NCBI RefSeq assembly: GCF_900602065.1
Contig: NZ_UWFN01000200.1
Span: forward strand, 1-64,000
From: Pseudomonas viridiflava
Lineage (GTDB): Bacteria; Pseudomonadota; Gammaproteobacteria; Pseudomonadales; Pseudomonadaceae
Direction: 5' to 3'
Length of the DNA stretch: 64,000 bases
The notes beneath the pieces are model-generated. The model was not told the DNA's origin and searched no databases. It saw nothing but the letters and a program-made list of their open reading frames with translations. The translations under genes were made by a program, and so were the position numbers. Shown piece by piece: positions 42,760 through 50,717 of this stretch (its first letter is position 1; each line of letters opens with the position of its first letter).

Positions 42760-43545
42760 ATGTTCCTGAGACAACGCTATCTAACTGCCGACGCAAGACC
42801 CTGTGGGACCGGATTCATCCGGGAAGGCGATGGTGCTGGCGCTGAAGATGTGGCGACTGGCACGGCCCCTTCGCGAATGAATTCGCTCCCACAGGATCGT
42901 GGGCGTTCAGGTGGATATGTGTCGCGTTATCTCACTGCGGACGCAAGACCCTGTGGGACCGGATTCATCCGGGAAGGCGATGGTGCTGGCGCTGAAGATG
43001 TGATGACTGGCACGGCCCCTTCGCGAATGAATTCGCTCCCACAGGATCGTGGGCGTTCAGGTGGATATGTGTTGCGTTATCTCACTGCGGACGCAAGACC
43101 CCGTGGGACCGGATTCATCCGGGAAGGCGATGGTGCTGGCGCTGAAGATGTGGTGACTGGCACGGCCCCTTCGCGAATGAATTCGCTTCCACATGATGGT
43201 GGGCGTTCAGGTGGATATGTGTCGCGTTATCTAACTGCGGACGCAAGACCCCGTGGGACCGGATTCATCCGGGAAGGCGATGGTGCTGGCGCTGAAGATG
43301 TGGCGACTGGCACTGCCCCTTCGCGAATGAATTCGCTCCCACATGAACGCGGGCATTCAGGTGGATATGTGTTGCGCTATCTCACTGCGGACGCAAAACC
43401 CTGTGGGACCGGATTCATCCGGGAAGGCGATGGTGCTGGCGCTGAAGATGTGGCGACTGGCACTGCCCCTTCGCGAATGAATTCGCTCCCACAGGATGGT
43501 GGGCGTTCGGGTGGATATGTGTTGCGTGAAAGGAGAGTGCGATGA
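42760..43545 (+). CDS. In-frame REP-derived repeat ORF (261 codons), function doubtful
   Basis: An open frame made almost entirely of five 150-bp tandem REP units (50 codons each), reading as repeated YLTADARPCGTGFIREGDGA-type segments. It begins with an ATG 10 bp after the preceding stop behind TAGGAG, and its stop (TGA) overlaps the next gene's ATG, so ribosomes may well translate it. Differences between copies are often non-synonymous (for example Val-Ala, Val-Met and Val-Val versions of the same triplet pair), which argues against protein-level selection. I list it as a possible translated repeat, not as an established gene. Confidence 0.3.
   Translation: MFLRQRYLTADARPCGTGFIREGDGAGAEDVATGTAPSRMNSLPQDRGRSGGYVSRYLTADARPCGTGFIREGDGAGAEDVMTGTAPSRMNSLPQDRGRSGGYVLRYLTADARPRGTGFIREGDGAGAEDVVTGTAPSRMNSLPHDGGRSGGYVSRYLTADARPRGTGFIREGDGAGAEDVATGTAPSRMNSLPHERGHSGGYVLRYLTADAKPCGTGFIREGDGAGAEDVATGTAPSRMNSLPQDGGRSGGYVLRERRVR
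42774..43530. repeat. Five tandem 150-bp REP units inside an ABC operon
   Basis: ACGCAAGACC recurs at 42791, 42941, 43091, 43241 and 43391 (ACGCAAAACC in the last), an exact 150-bp period over five copies. Each unit has a CTGTGGGACCGGATTCATCC arm and a TTCGCGAATGAATTCGCTCC arm facing it, so each is a complete paired REP. Sequence differences between units are few. The array separates the binding-protein gene from its permease genes and may set different transcript levels for the two parts. Confidence 0.93.
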
Positions 43546-44549
43546 GCGATAGTTTACTGACGACCTCCAGCAATGATGTGGCGACACGTTTGCCGCTCCG
43601 GCAGGCATCCATCTACTTGCTCAGCCGTATTGGCCAGGCGCTGTTGGTATTGTGGGCGGCGTTTAGCGTGTCGTTCCTGATCCTGTACGCGCTACCCAGC
43701 GATCCGGTGAGCATCATGCTCAATCAACAGGGCGAGCCTTCAGCCGTTGACCAGTTGCAAGTGGATGCTTTGCGCGCCGAATACCATCTGGATCAGCCTT
43801 TGCCTGTGCAATACGGCATTGCGCTGTGGAAGGCGCTGCAGCTGGATTTCGGTCGCTCGATACAGAGCGGCGAACCGGTGGTTCAGGCCTTGGCTCAGGC
43901 ATTGCCAGCCACTGCCGCGTTGACCTTTCTGGCGCTGGGCCTTGCGTTGCTGGCGGGTATCGCGTTGGCGCTTACGGCCAATCTGGTCAAGCGTGACTGG
44001 CTGCGTAATGCGCTGCTGGGCATTCCTTCGGTGGCGGTGTCACTGCCCACATTCTGGATCGGACTGCTTTTGCTGCAGGGGTTTTCGTTTTCGTGGCACT
44101 GGTTCCCGGCCATGGGCAATCAGGGCTTCAGTGCCTTGGTCTTGCCCGCGCTGACGCTCGCGATCCCCACTGCGGCAGTGATTGCCCAGGTACTGACGCG
44201 CTCGTTGCAGGCGGTGCGTGCGCAACCCTTTGTCGAAGTGCTGATTGCCAAAGGCCTGAGCCCGGGTCGCTTGTTGTTCGTGCATTTGCTGCATAACGCC
44301 GCCATTCCGTTGCTGAGTCTGTCCGGGGTCATCGTCGGTAACCTGCTGGCCGGTTCGGTGGTGACTGAAACAGTGTTCTCGCGTGAGGGTGTCGGGCGTC
44401 TGGCTCAAGGCGCGGTGAGCGGTCAGGACATCCCACTGGTGCAAGGCGTTGTGGTATTGGCAGCGTTGATCTTCATCAGCGTCAACTTGCTGGTGGACGT
44501 GCTGTACCCATTGCTTGATCCGCGTATTCAAGGAAGGAGCGGCAAATGA
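43542..44549 (+). CDS. Peptide-type ABC transporter permease (DppB type, second system)
   Basis: 335 aa; N-terminal extension of about 28 residues, then the family opening LSRIGQALLVLWAAFSVSFLILYALPSDP and about six helices. EAA-type loop: VLIAKGLSPGRLLFVHLLHNA. An AAAGGAG site at 43528-43534, directly after the last repeat unit, serves the ATG at 43542. It is the paralogue of the permease at 32155-33105 and overlaps the DppC-type gene by 4 bp. Confidence 0.9.
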   Translation: MSDSLLTTSSNDVATRLPLRQASIYLLSRIGQALLVLWAAFSVSFLILYALPSDPVSIMLNQQGEPSAVDQLQVDALRAEYHLDQPLPVQYGIALWKALQLDFGRSIQSGEPVVQALAQALPATAALTFLALGLALLAGIALALTANLVKRDWLRNALLGIPSVAVSLPTFWIGLLLLQGFSFSWHWFPAMGNQGFSALVLPALTLAIPTAAVIAQVLTRSLQAVRAQPFVEVLIAKGLSPGRLLFVHLLHNAAIPLLSLSGVIVGNLLAGSVVTETVFSREGVGRLAQGAVSGQDIPLVQGVVVLAALIFISVNLLVDVLYPLLDPRIQGRSGK

Positions 44550-45442
44550 GCAGCGTACTCAATGACGATCTGGCACTGAACAGCCTCGCCAATGCGCCGG
44601 TCACCCGGCCGCACTGGAGCCGAACGCTCACTGCGTTGTTGCGCAGCAGGCCGTTGCTGCCTTTGGGCATTGCGGTGCTGTTAACCGTGTTGGCCTGGGC
44701 GCTGTGGCCGACTGCGTTCAGCCATTACGACCCCTTGTTGGGCGTACCCAGCGAAGCGTTGCAAAGCCCAAGTACCCGACACTGGTTTGGTACCGACCAA
44801 CTGGGCCGTGACCTGTACAGCCGCGCGGTGCACGGCTCGGCGATTTCGCTACAGGCCACGGCGCTGGCGGTGGCGATCGCCTTGCTGGTAGGCATCCTGC
44901 TGGGCGTGATTGCCGGCTACTTCGGCGGTCTGGTGGATGCGTTTCTGATGCGCGTGGTGGAAGTGCTGATGGCGATTCCGTCGTTGTTACTTGCGATGGC
45001 AATCATCACGGTGCTGGGCTTTGGCACCCTGAACATCGCTTTGGCAGTGGGGCTGTCGTCCGTGGCGACCTTCGCCCGATTGGTGCGCGGCGAAGTGTTG
45101 CGTTGGCGTACCTCGGTGTTTGTCGAAGCAGCTGTGTCCTGTGGTGTGGGGCCATGGACGATCATCCGTCGGCATATTCTGGTGCACGCCGCAGGCCCGG
45201 TGCTGGCGTTGGCAGCGCTGGAGTTCGGCAGCGCAGTACTGGCCGTTTCTGCCTTGAGCTTCCTCGGCTTTGGCGCACCTCCGCCGCAACCGGAGTGGGG
45301 GCTACTGATTTCGGAAGGACGCAATTACATGGTCGCGGCCTGGTGGTACACCACGTTGCCGGGGCTGGTTGTTGCGTCGGTGGTGCTGGCGGCCAATCAG
45401 CTGGCACGCGCGGTACAGGATCTACAGGGAAACAAGTCATGA
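44546..45442 (+). CDS. Peptide-type ABC transporter permease (DppC type, second system)
   Basis: 298 aa. The OppC-N hallmark HWFGTDQLGRDLYSRAVHGS (about 74-93) is nearly identical to that in the divergent paralogue. EAA loop: VEAAVSCGVGPWTIIRRHILVHA. It overlaps both neighbours by 4 bp (ATGA type), so the permease pair and ATPase are translated together. Confidence 0.9.
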   Translation: MSSVLNDDLALNSLANAPVTRPHWSRTLTALLRSRPLLPLGIAVLLTVLAWALWPTAFSHYDPLLGVPSEALQSPSTRHWFGTDQLGRDLYSRAVHGSAISLQATALAVAIALLVGILLGVIAGYFGGLVDAFLMRVVEVLMAIPSLLLAMAIITVLGFGTLNIALAVGLSSVATFARLVRGEVLRWRTSVFVEAAVSCGVGPWTIIRRHILVHAAGPVLALAALEFGSAVLAVSALSFLGFGAPPPQPEWGLLISEGRNYMVAAWWYTTLPGLVVASVVLAANQLARAVQDLQGNKS

Positions 45443-47109
45443 GTACCGCAAGCGCTGTTTTACAGGTCAGCGACCTGAGCATTGGTTACCAGACCCGTGA
45501 AGGCCGGGTGGATGGCGTCAGTCAGATCAATTTTGCCCTGTACCCCGGCGAGATTCTGGCCGTGGTGGGTGAGTCCGGCTCGGGCAAGTCGACCACGGCG
45601 GCGGCATTGGTCGGCTTGTTGGCGGGCAATGGCCGGATCGAATCCGGGAGCATTCTGCTTAACGGTACGGAGCAGGTTGCCGCCAGCGAAAGGCAATGGC
45701 GCAACTTGCGCGGCAATGTGCTCGGCTTCGTGCCGCAGGACCCTGGTCTGTCGCTGGACCCGGTCAAGCGCATTGGCGCTCAGTTGCAGGAAGCCATGAC
45801 GATTCATGGCGTACCGAGGGCCGCTGCCAGGCTGCGTACCACCCGATTGCTGGAAGAAGTCGGCCTGAAGAACATTGAGCGAGTGCAGCGCAGCTTCCCG
45901 CATCAGCTGTCCGGGGGCATGCGTCAGCGGGTGTTGATCGCAATCGCGCTGGCGAACAATCCGGCGCTGATCATTGCCGACGAACCGACCAGTGCGCTGG
46001 ACGTCGGGGTGCAGCGGCAGATTCTCGACCGTTTGCAGGAACTGGCCCGGGAGCGCGGCACAGCGGTGTTGCTGATTACCCATGATCTGGGGGTTGCGCT
46101 GGATCGGGCTGACCGAGTGTTGGTGATGTACCGTGGCCGCGTCGTCGAAAGTGGTGATACCCGGCAGATGTTCCAGCGACCGCAGCACGCATACACCCGA
46201 CAACTGCTGAAAACCGTTCCGGTGCTGTCGGCTGCGGCCCAGCCGGTGGTGTCCGAACGCCGCCGTGCTGCTTTCGACAACGAGCGGCCATTGCTGGTAG
46301 TCGAGCGGTTGCGCAAGGATTTTTCCAGCTGGCGTAACCCGGGTCTGCCAGCCGTGGACGATGTGTCGTTTACGCTGTTGCGCCGGGGTACCACCAGCCT
46401 GGTGGGGGAGTCGGGGTCAGGTAAGTCCACCACGGCTCGATTGATCCTTGGTCTGGAAAAACTGGATAGCGGGCGGGTGCTGTTTGACGGTGCAGAAATC
46501 AGCCAATACACACGCCGCGACTGGCAGGCGTTGCGTCGCAGGATTCAGGTGGTTTACCAGAACCCATATGCGTCGCTGGACCCCGGTTTTACCCTGGAGC
46601 AAATCATCACCGAACCGTTGCAGGCCTATGCCATCGGCGACAAGGCCTGGCGCTCGGCCCGCGCTGCGCAACTGCTGGAGCAGGTTGAGTTGCCGTCCCG
46701 TTTGTTGCATTGCCGACCGGGGCAGCTTTCCGGTGGTCAACGCCAGCGTGTCGCTATCGCTCGTGCGCTGGCCCTTGAGCCGGAACTGGTGGTGCTGGAC
46801 GAGCCGCTTTCGGCGCTGGATGCCTCGGTGCAGACGCAGATACTGGCGCTGCTGGCTGATCTGCAGCAGCGACTGGGTTTGAGTTACCTGTTCATTTCCC
46901 ATGATCTGGCGGTGGTGCGGCAGATCTCCGATCAGGTGGTGGTGATGCAGGCAGGCAAGGTGGTGGAGCGGGGCGATACCGAGCAGGTATTTGAATCACC
47001 GGCCCATCCCTACACCCGAGGTTTGCTTGCGGATGTACCCGGCAGGCGTTACCTGGACCTGCTCGACGAGTTTTCCCGGGCTCTGGTGCTGCGCCGGATT
47101 GCGATTTGA
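45439..47109 (+). CDS. Peptide-type ABC transporter, fused dual ATPase (second system)
   Basis: 556 aa from the ATG at 45439, which overlaps the permease stop by 4 bp; a much longer upstream open frame is only the shadow of the permease gene. Two ATPase domains, each complete: GESGSGKST, QLSGGMRQRVLIAIAL, LIIADEPTSALD in the first; GESGSGKST, QLSGGQRQRVAIARAL, LVVLDEPLSALD in the second. Same architecture as the ATPase at 29596-31236. Last gene of the operon of about 11.7 kb. Confidence 0.92.
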   Translation: MSTASAVLQVSDLSIGYQTREGRVDGVSQINFALYPGEILAVVGESGSGKSTTAAALVGLLAGNGRIESGSILLNGTEQVAASERQWRNLRGNVLGFVPQDPGLSLDPVKRIGAQLQEAMTIHGVPRAAARLRTTRLLEEVGLKNIERVQRSFPHQLSGGMRQRVLIAIALANNPALIIADEPTSALDVGVQRQILDRLQELARERGTAVLLITHDLGVALDRADRVLVMYRGRVVESGDTRQMFQRPQHAYTRQLLKTVPVLSAAAQPVVSERRRAAFDNERPLLVVERLRKDFSSWRNPGLPAVDDVSFTLLRRGTTSLVGESGSGKSTTARLILGLEKLDSGRVLFDGAEISQYTRRDWQALRRRIQVVYQNPYASLDPGFTLEQIITEPLQAYAIGDKAWRSARAAQLLEQVELPSRLLHCRPGQLSGGQRQRVAIARALALEPELVVLDEPLSALDASVQTQILALLADLQQRLGLSYLFISHDLAVVRQISDQVVVMQAGKVVERGDTEQVFESPAHPYTRGLLADVPGRRYLDLLDEFSRALVLRRIAI

Positions 47110-47194
47110 AGATGAGCGGGCAGCGCAATTCTGTTGAGGCCGGGCTTGCCCGCGATGCAGGCTCCGCGGTCTATCAAACAAACCGCGTTGTCCC

Positions 47195-47220
47195 TCTCGC
47201 GAACAAGTTCGCTCCTACCG
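47195..47220. repeat. Single REP arm
   Basis: CTCTCGCGAACAAGTTCGCTCC with a short tail, the same arm that is found inside the acyl-CoA ligase gene at 53323-53351; here without an intact partner. Confidence 0.6.
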
Positions 47221-47370
47221 CTGGGGCATTCCGCGGAATTTGAGGTTTCTTTCAGCGCTGTGAGCAGCCCACGTTATGCTCCCGATGCATATTCTTAGCC
47301 GAAAGCGTTCGTTCGGATTTATGAAGTTTTAGATTAGCGTAGTGGCCCTTGGTAAGCCTCACAGAATCAA

Positions 47371-47389
47371 TCTGTGAGCTGCTCACAGA
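47371..47389. promoter_or_regulatory. Candidate GntR operator
   Basis: TCTGTGAGC-T-GCTCACAGA, a perfect 9+1+9 palindrome centred 27 bp upstream of the GntR start codon. A related half-site (CTGTGAGCAGC) lies at about 47258-47268. The position suits autoregulation of the regulator and its long downstream operon. FCD-type GntR sites are usually short palindromes of this size, although the core is not the classical TNGTNNNACNA. Confidence 0.6.
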
Positions 47390-47406
47390 CTGGATTGAGC
47401 CGCTAG

Positions 47407-48132
47407 ATGACTACTCCCGCCACGCCGTTTGCCAGACCCGAGGTCGCCAGTTTTGGCGATGATGCCTACGGCCGCATCCGTCGCGACATTCTTTCCTGCC
47501 GGTTGATGCCAGGCACGAAAATCACCGAGCCTGACCTGATGGCGGACTACGGCATCGGTAAAAGCAGCTGCCGCATCGCGCTGACCCGTTTGTGCCATGA
47601 AAACCTGCTGCGCTCGATTCCGCGCAAGGGTTATCAGGTCGCACCGATCACCTTGAAAGACGTCGAAGAAATCTTCGTCCTGCGGGTGCAGCTCGAACCC
47701 ATGGCCGCACGACTGGCGGTCGGCCGTGTTGATCTCGAACAGCTACGGGCCCTCGAAGCAGCTTGCCGAGTTCGCCATCTGGTGCCGCTGTCGGAGCAGA
47801 TTGACGTGTTCATGGACGCTAACAAGGCGTTCCACATGGCGATCATCGAAGCCTCGGGCAATGAACGACTGGTGCGTACCTTGTCCGGCCTGATGGATGA
47901 AATGACCCGTCTGGTGGCGCTGGGTTTCAACGTGCAAGGCACCAAACCCGAGATCAAGCACGATCACAACGCCATGATCAACGCCTTCGAAGAAGGCGAT
48001 GGCAAGCGGGCCGAACTGATTGCCCGCCGTCACATTGAAACCTTTCAGGCGATGACGCTGGAGAAGGTTTACGACAGCCTCAGCGAATCCGGCGCATCGC
48101 TGCCGATGCTTGCCGCGAGGTTTGCCCGATGA
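47407..48132 (+). CDS. GntR-family transcriptional regulator (FCD domain)
   Basis: 241 aa. The N-terminal winged helix (about 20-85) has the GntR layout: YGRIRRDILSCRLMPGTKITEPDLMADYGIGKSS, then LLRSIPRKGYQVAPIT as the wing. The C-terminal FCD domain (about 95-225) keeps metal/ligand residues in DVFMDANKAFHMAIIEASGN and DHNAMINAFEEGD, ...RRHIETF. FCD regulators commonly sense carboxylates. The gene overlaps the ATPase gene downstream by 4 bp, so it leads the operon it probably controls, with a palindrome just upstream. Confidence 0.92.
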   Translation: MTTPATPFARPEVASFGDDAYGRIRRDILSCRLMPGTKITEPDLMADYGIGKSSCRIALTRLCHENLLRSIPRKGYQVAPITLKDVEEIFVLRVQLEPMAARLAVGRVDLEQLRALEAACRVRHLVPLSEQIDVFMDANKAFHMAIIEASGNERLVRTLSGLMDEMTRLVALGFNVQGTKPEIKHDHNAMINAFEEGDGKRAELIARRHIETFQAMTLEKVYDSLSESGASLPMLAARFAR

Positions 48133-48890
48133 CCGCGCACGCCGTTTTTCCGCTCACGGCTCCGGCGCTGAGCCTGCAAGGCATCTCCAAATACTTTGGC
48201 GAGCTGGAAGTGCTGCGCGATATCTCGGTACAAGTCGCTCAGGGCGAAATTCTCGCCTTGTTGGGCACTTCCGGCTGCGGCAAAAGTACGCTGTTGAATA
48301 TCCTGTCCGGTCTGCTCAAGGCTGATCAGGGCAGCCTGCAACTGGAAGGCATGGCCGCCGAAGACTTCGACGGCTGGCGTCGGGTCGCCTACATGTTCCA
48401 GGAAGATCGCTTGCTGCCTTGGCGCACTGTGCGCAGCAACGTCGCTTTTGGCCTGGAGGGATCCGGTCTGAACAAGGCCGAGCGCCTGGCCCGTGCCGAC
48501 GCCGTGCTGAAACTGGTGGAGCTGGAGGCGTTCGCCAAGGCCTGGCCACATCAGCTGTCGGGCGGGATGCGCAGTCGCGTGGCACTGGCGCGCAGCCTGG
48601 TGGTGGAGCCCGGTGTGTTGTTGATGGACGAGCCATTTTCCAAGCTCGATCCGCAAACCCGCAGCCAGATGCATGATGAATTGCTGCGCCTGCAAGCGCT
48701 CAAGGGCATGACCATCGTCTTTGTCACCCACGACGTGGAAGAAGCCGTGGTGCTGGCCGATCGCGTGGTGGTTCTGGAGCCGAGACCCGGCCGGGTACGG
48801 GACATCGTTGCGATTGACTTGCAGCGTCCACGCACGCCGACCGCCGCTGACGTCAGCGAGCAGGTTCGTCAACTGCGGTTGAAGGTATGA
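48129..48890 (+). CDS. Tau/Ssu-type ABC transporter ATP-binding protein
   Basis: 253 aa. Walker A GTSGCGKST (about 46-54), Q-loop MFQEDRLLPWRTV, signature LSGGMRSRVALARSL, Walker B LLMDEPFSKLD, H-loop THDVEEAV. The LLPWRTVRSNVAFG block after the Q-loop is typical of SsuB/TauB/NrtD ATPases. It overlaps both the regulator gene and the permease gene by 4 bp. Confidence 0.93.
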   Translation: MTAHAVFPLTAPALSLQGISKYFGELEVLRDISVQVAQGEILALLGTSGCGKSTLLNILSGLLKADQGSLQLEGMAAEDFDGWRRVAYMFQEDRLLPWRTVRSNVAFGLEGSGLNKAERLARADAVLKLVELEAFAKAWPHQLSGGMRSRVALARSLVVEPGVLLMDEPFSKLDPQTRSQMHDELLRLQALKGMTIVFVTHDVEEAVVLADRVVVLEPRPGRVRDIVAIDLQRPRTPTAADVSEQVRQLRLKV

Positions 48891-49663
48891 ACAGCATGCT
48901 TGCCAACCGGTTTGTGATTCTTTTTGCCCAGCGTTTGCTGTTAGTGGCGGTGTTTGCTGGCGCCTGGTGGTATGCCGCCGGACGTGTTCCATCCTTCGTG
49001 TTGCCTGGGCCAGAAAAGGTCTTCACCGCACTGAATACGCTCTGGCACAGCGCGACTTTCGCTCATGATCTGGGCGCGACCATGGGCCGGGTGTTCAGTG
49101 GTTTTGCTCTGGCGGCACTGATCGGTACGCCACTCGGCCTGGCCTTGGGTTCAAGCCGCACGCTGGCGCAATTCTTTGAGCCAATACTCGCGGTGTTCAA
49201 CACGGTTTCTTCAGCGATCTGGGCGATTTTCGCGATTATCTGGTTCGGCATCTCTGATGCGACCACTGTGTTTGTGGTGTTCATGACGTCGATGCCATTG
49301 ATCCTGACTAATGTCTGGCAGGGCGCGCAGACCGTGGAGCGCCAGTACATCGATCTGGCGCGCTCGTTTCGCATGTCCCGCGGCCAGATCCTGCTCAAGA
49401 TCTACTTGCCGACCATCCTCCCGTACTTCTTTTCCGGTGCCCGGCTGGCGTTCGGTTTCGGCTGGCGAGTGTCGCTGGTCGCGGAGACCCTCGGCGCGTC
49501 TGACGGTATCGGTTACCGCCTGCGTCAGGCGGCTGATCTGGTGCAGAGCGATCAGGTGTTCGCCTGGACCATCTTGCTGGTCACGTTGATGTTGCTGCTT
49601 GAGGCGGGTGTGCTCAAACCCCTCGAACGGCGTTTGTTTCGCTGGAAAACCTCCAATCAATAA
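48887..49663 (+). CDS. Tau/Ssu-type ABC transporter permease
   Basis: 258 aa, six membrane helices. The EAA loop IDLARSFRMSRGQILLKIYLPTILPYF and the block GRVFSGFALAALIGTPLGLALG are typical of the SsuC/TauC family. It partners the ATPase upstream and the binding protein 32 bp downstream. A second set of the same class sits at 54781-58685 in the same operon. Confidence 0.92.
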   Translation: MNSMLANRFVILFAQRLLLVAVFAGAWWYAAGRVPSFVLPGPEKVFTALNTLWHSATFAHDLGATMGRVFSGFALAALIGTPLGLALGSSRTLAQFFEPILAVFNTVSSAIWAIFAIIWFGISDATTVFVVFMTSMPLILTNVWQGAQTVERQYIDLARSFRMSRGQILLKIYLPTILPYFFSGARLAFGFGWRVSLVAETLGASDGIGYRLRQAADLVQSDQVFAWTILLVTLMLLLEAGVLKPLERRLFRWKTSNQ

Positions 49664-49695
49664 CCCTTTGAATTATTCCTTCAGGAGCTGCACCC

Positions 49696-50679
49696 ATGCG
49701 CAAGCTTTTTGCCGCCGCAGCGTTGGCGACGACTGTTTTTGTTTCTATCTCCAGCCAGGCGGCCGAAGCCGTCCGCATCGGCTACTGGACCAGCGGCGTG
49801 AGCCTGGGCTATGGCTCGGTGCTTGAGGCCAAGGACTTCCTGGCCAAGCGTGGTATCGAGGCGACCTTTGTGCATTTTCCGGACGTGAATGCGCCGATCC
49901 GCGCACTGGCGGCTGGCTCCATTGACCTGGCGTTCGGCGCACCGGTGGCAGGCGTGTTCAGTGCTGCAGCAGAAGGCGTGCCCATCAAGATCTTTGCCGC
50001 GACCCAGCCGGCTGATGTGCAGTTTGTAGTGCCTGCGGATTCGCCGATCAAGTCGGTGGCCGAGTTCAAGGGCAAGAAAATCGGTATGTCGCCGACCGGT
50101 TCCTCGGTGGCGGTGATTGCAGGCACGGTGCTGGCGGGCAACTACGGCATTCAGCCGACTGACTTCTCGCTGATTGGCGGCAATGAATCACGACTGGCGC
50201 AGTTCCTCTCGCAAAAGCAGGTGGACGGTGCGGCCTTGCGCTCATTGACCATCGACCAGTTGGACGACGAGCTGAAGGTCAAACGCCTGGGCAGCTTCGC
50301 GGATGAGTGGAAGAAGCTGACCAAAACCGATGCGGTGCCGTACATCGGCGTCGGCGCGGTGAACGCCAAATTGGTGGACGAGCATCCTGAGACCGTCGCC
50401 AGGGTCATTGCCGCGCTGCGCGACACGTTGGCCTGGGGCGCGGCCCACCCTGACGAAGTCGTCGGCATCCTGGAAAAGAGCGCCAACCTGCCGACCAGGG
50501 ACGCCAAAGTTTACGTGGGCCTGTGGAATGCCATGAACCGTGTGTCCTTCGAGCGTGCCGACATCGAGACCCTGAAATTGCAGCACAAGGTGTTCATCGA
50601 AGGCGGACTGGTCAAGGGCGAGCTCAAGGATGACCTGTTCGCGACCAAGCCTTACGCCGACTCCAAAACCCTTAAGTGA
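49696..50679 (+). CDS. SsuA/TauA-like substrate-binding protein
   Basis: 327 aa, signal peptide about 1-23 (SSQAAE). Opening block VRIGYWTSGVSLGYGSVLEAKDFLAKRG, then FPDVNAPIRALAAGSIDLAFG, and FKGKKIGMSPTGSSVAV, which in SsuA/TauA and nitrate-binding relatives line the anion pocket. It delivers the ligand to the permease and ATPase just upstream. Ribosome-binding site CAGGAG at 49681. The ligand is unknown; the class binds sulfonates, taurine, nitrate, pyrimidines or aromatic carboxylates. Confidence 0.9.
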   Translation: MRKLFAAAALATTVFVSISSQAAEAVRIGYWTSGVSLGYGSVLEAKDFLAKRGIEATFVHFPDVNAPIRALAAGSIDLAFGAPVAGVFSAAAEGVPIKIFAATQPADVQFVVPADSPIKSVAEFKGKKIGMSPTGSSVAVIAGTVLAGNYGIQPTDFSLIGGNESRLAQFLSQKQVDGAALRSLTIDQLDDELKVKRLGSFADEWKKLTKTDAVPYIGVGAVNAKLVDEHPETVARVIAALRDTLAWGAAHPDEVVGILEKSANLPTRDAKVYVGLWNAMNRVSFERADIETLKLQHKVFIEGGLVKGELKDDLFATKPYADSKTLK

Positions 50680-50717
50680 TCAATCCAGATCCATCAACGA
50701 CTCAGGAGAAATCCCCA

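Noticed and set aside
45103..45438. Long N-terminal extension of the second dual ATPase
   Set aside because: It is the out-of-frame shadow of the DppC-type permease; the ATG at 45439 with 4-bp overlap is the natural start.
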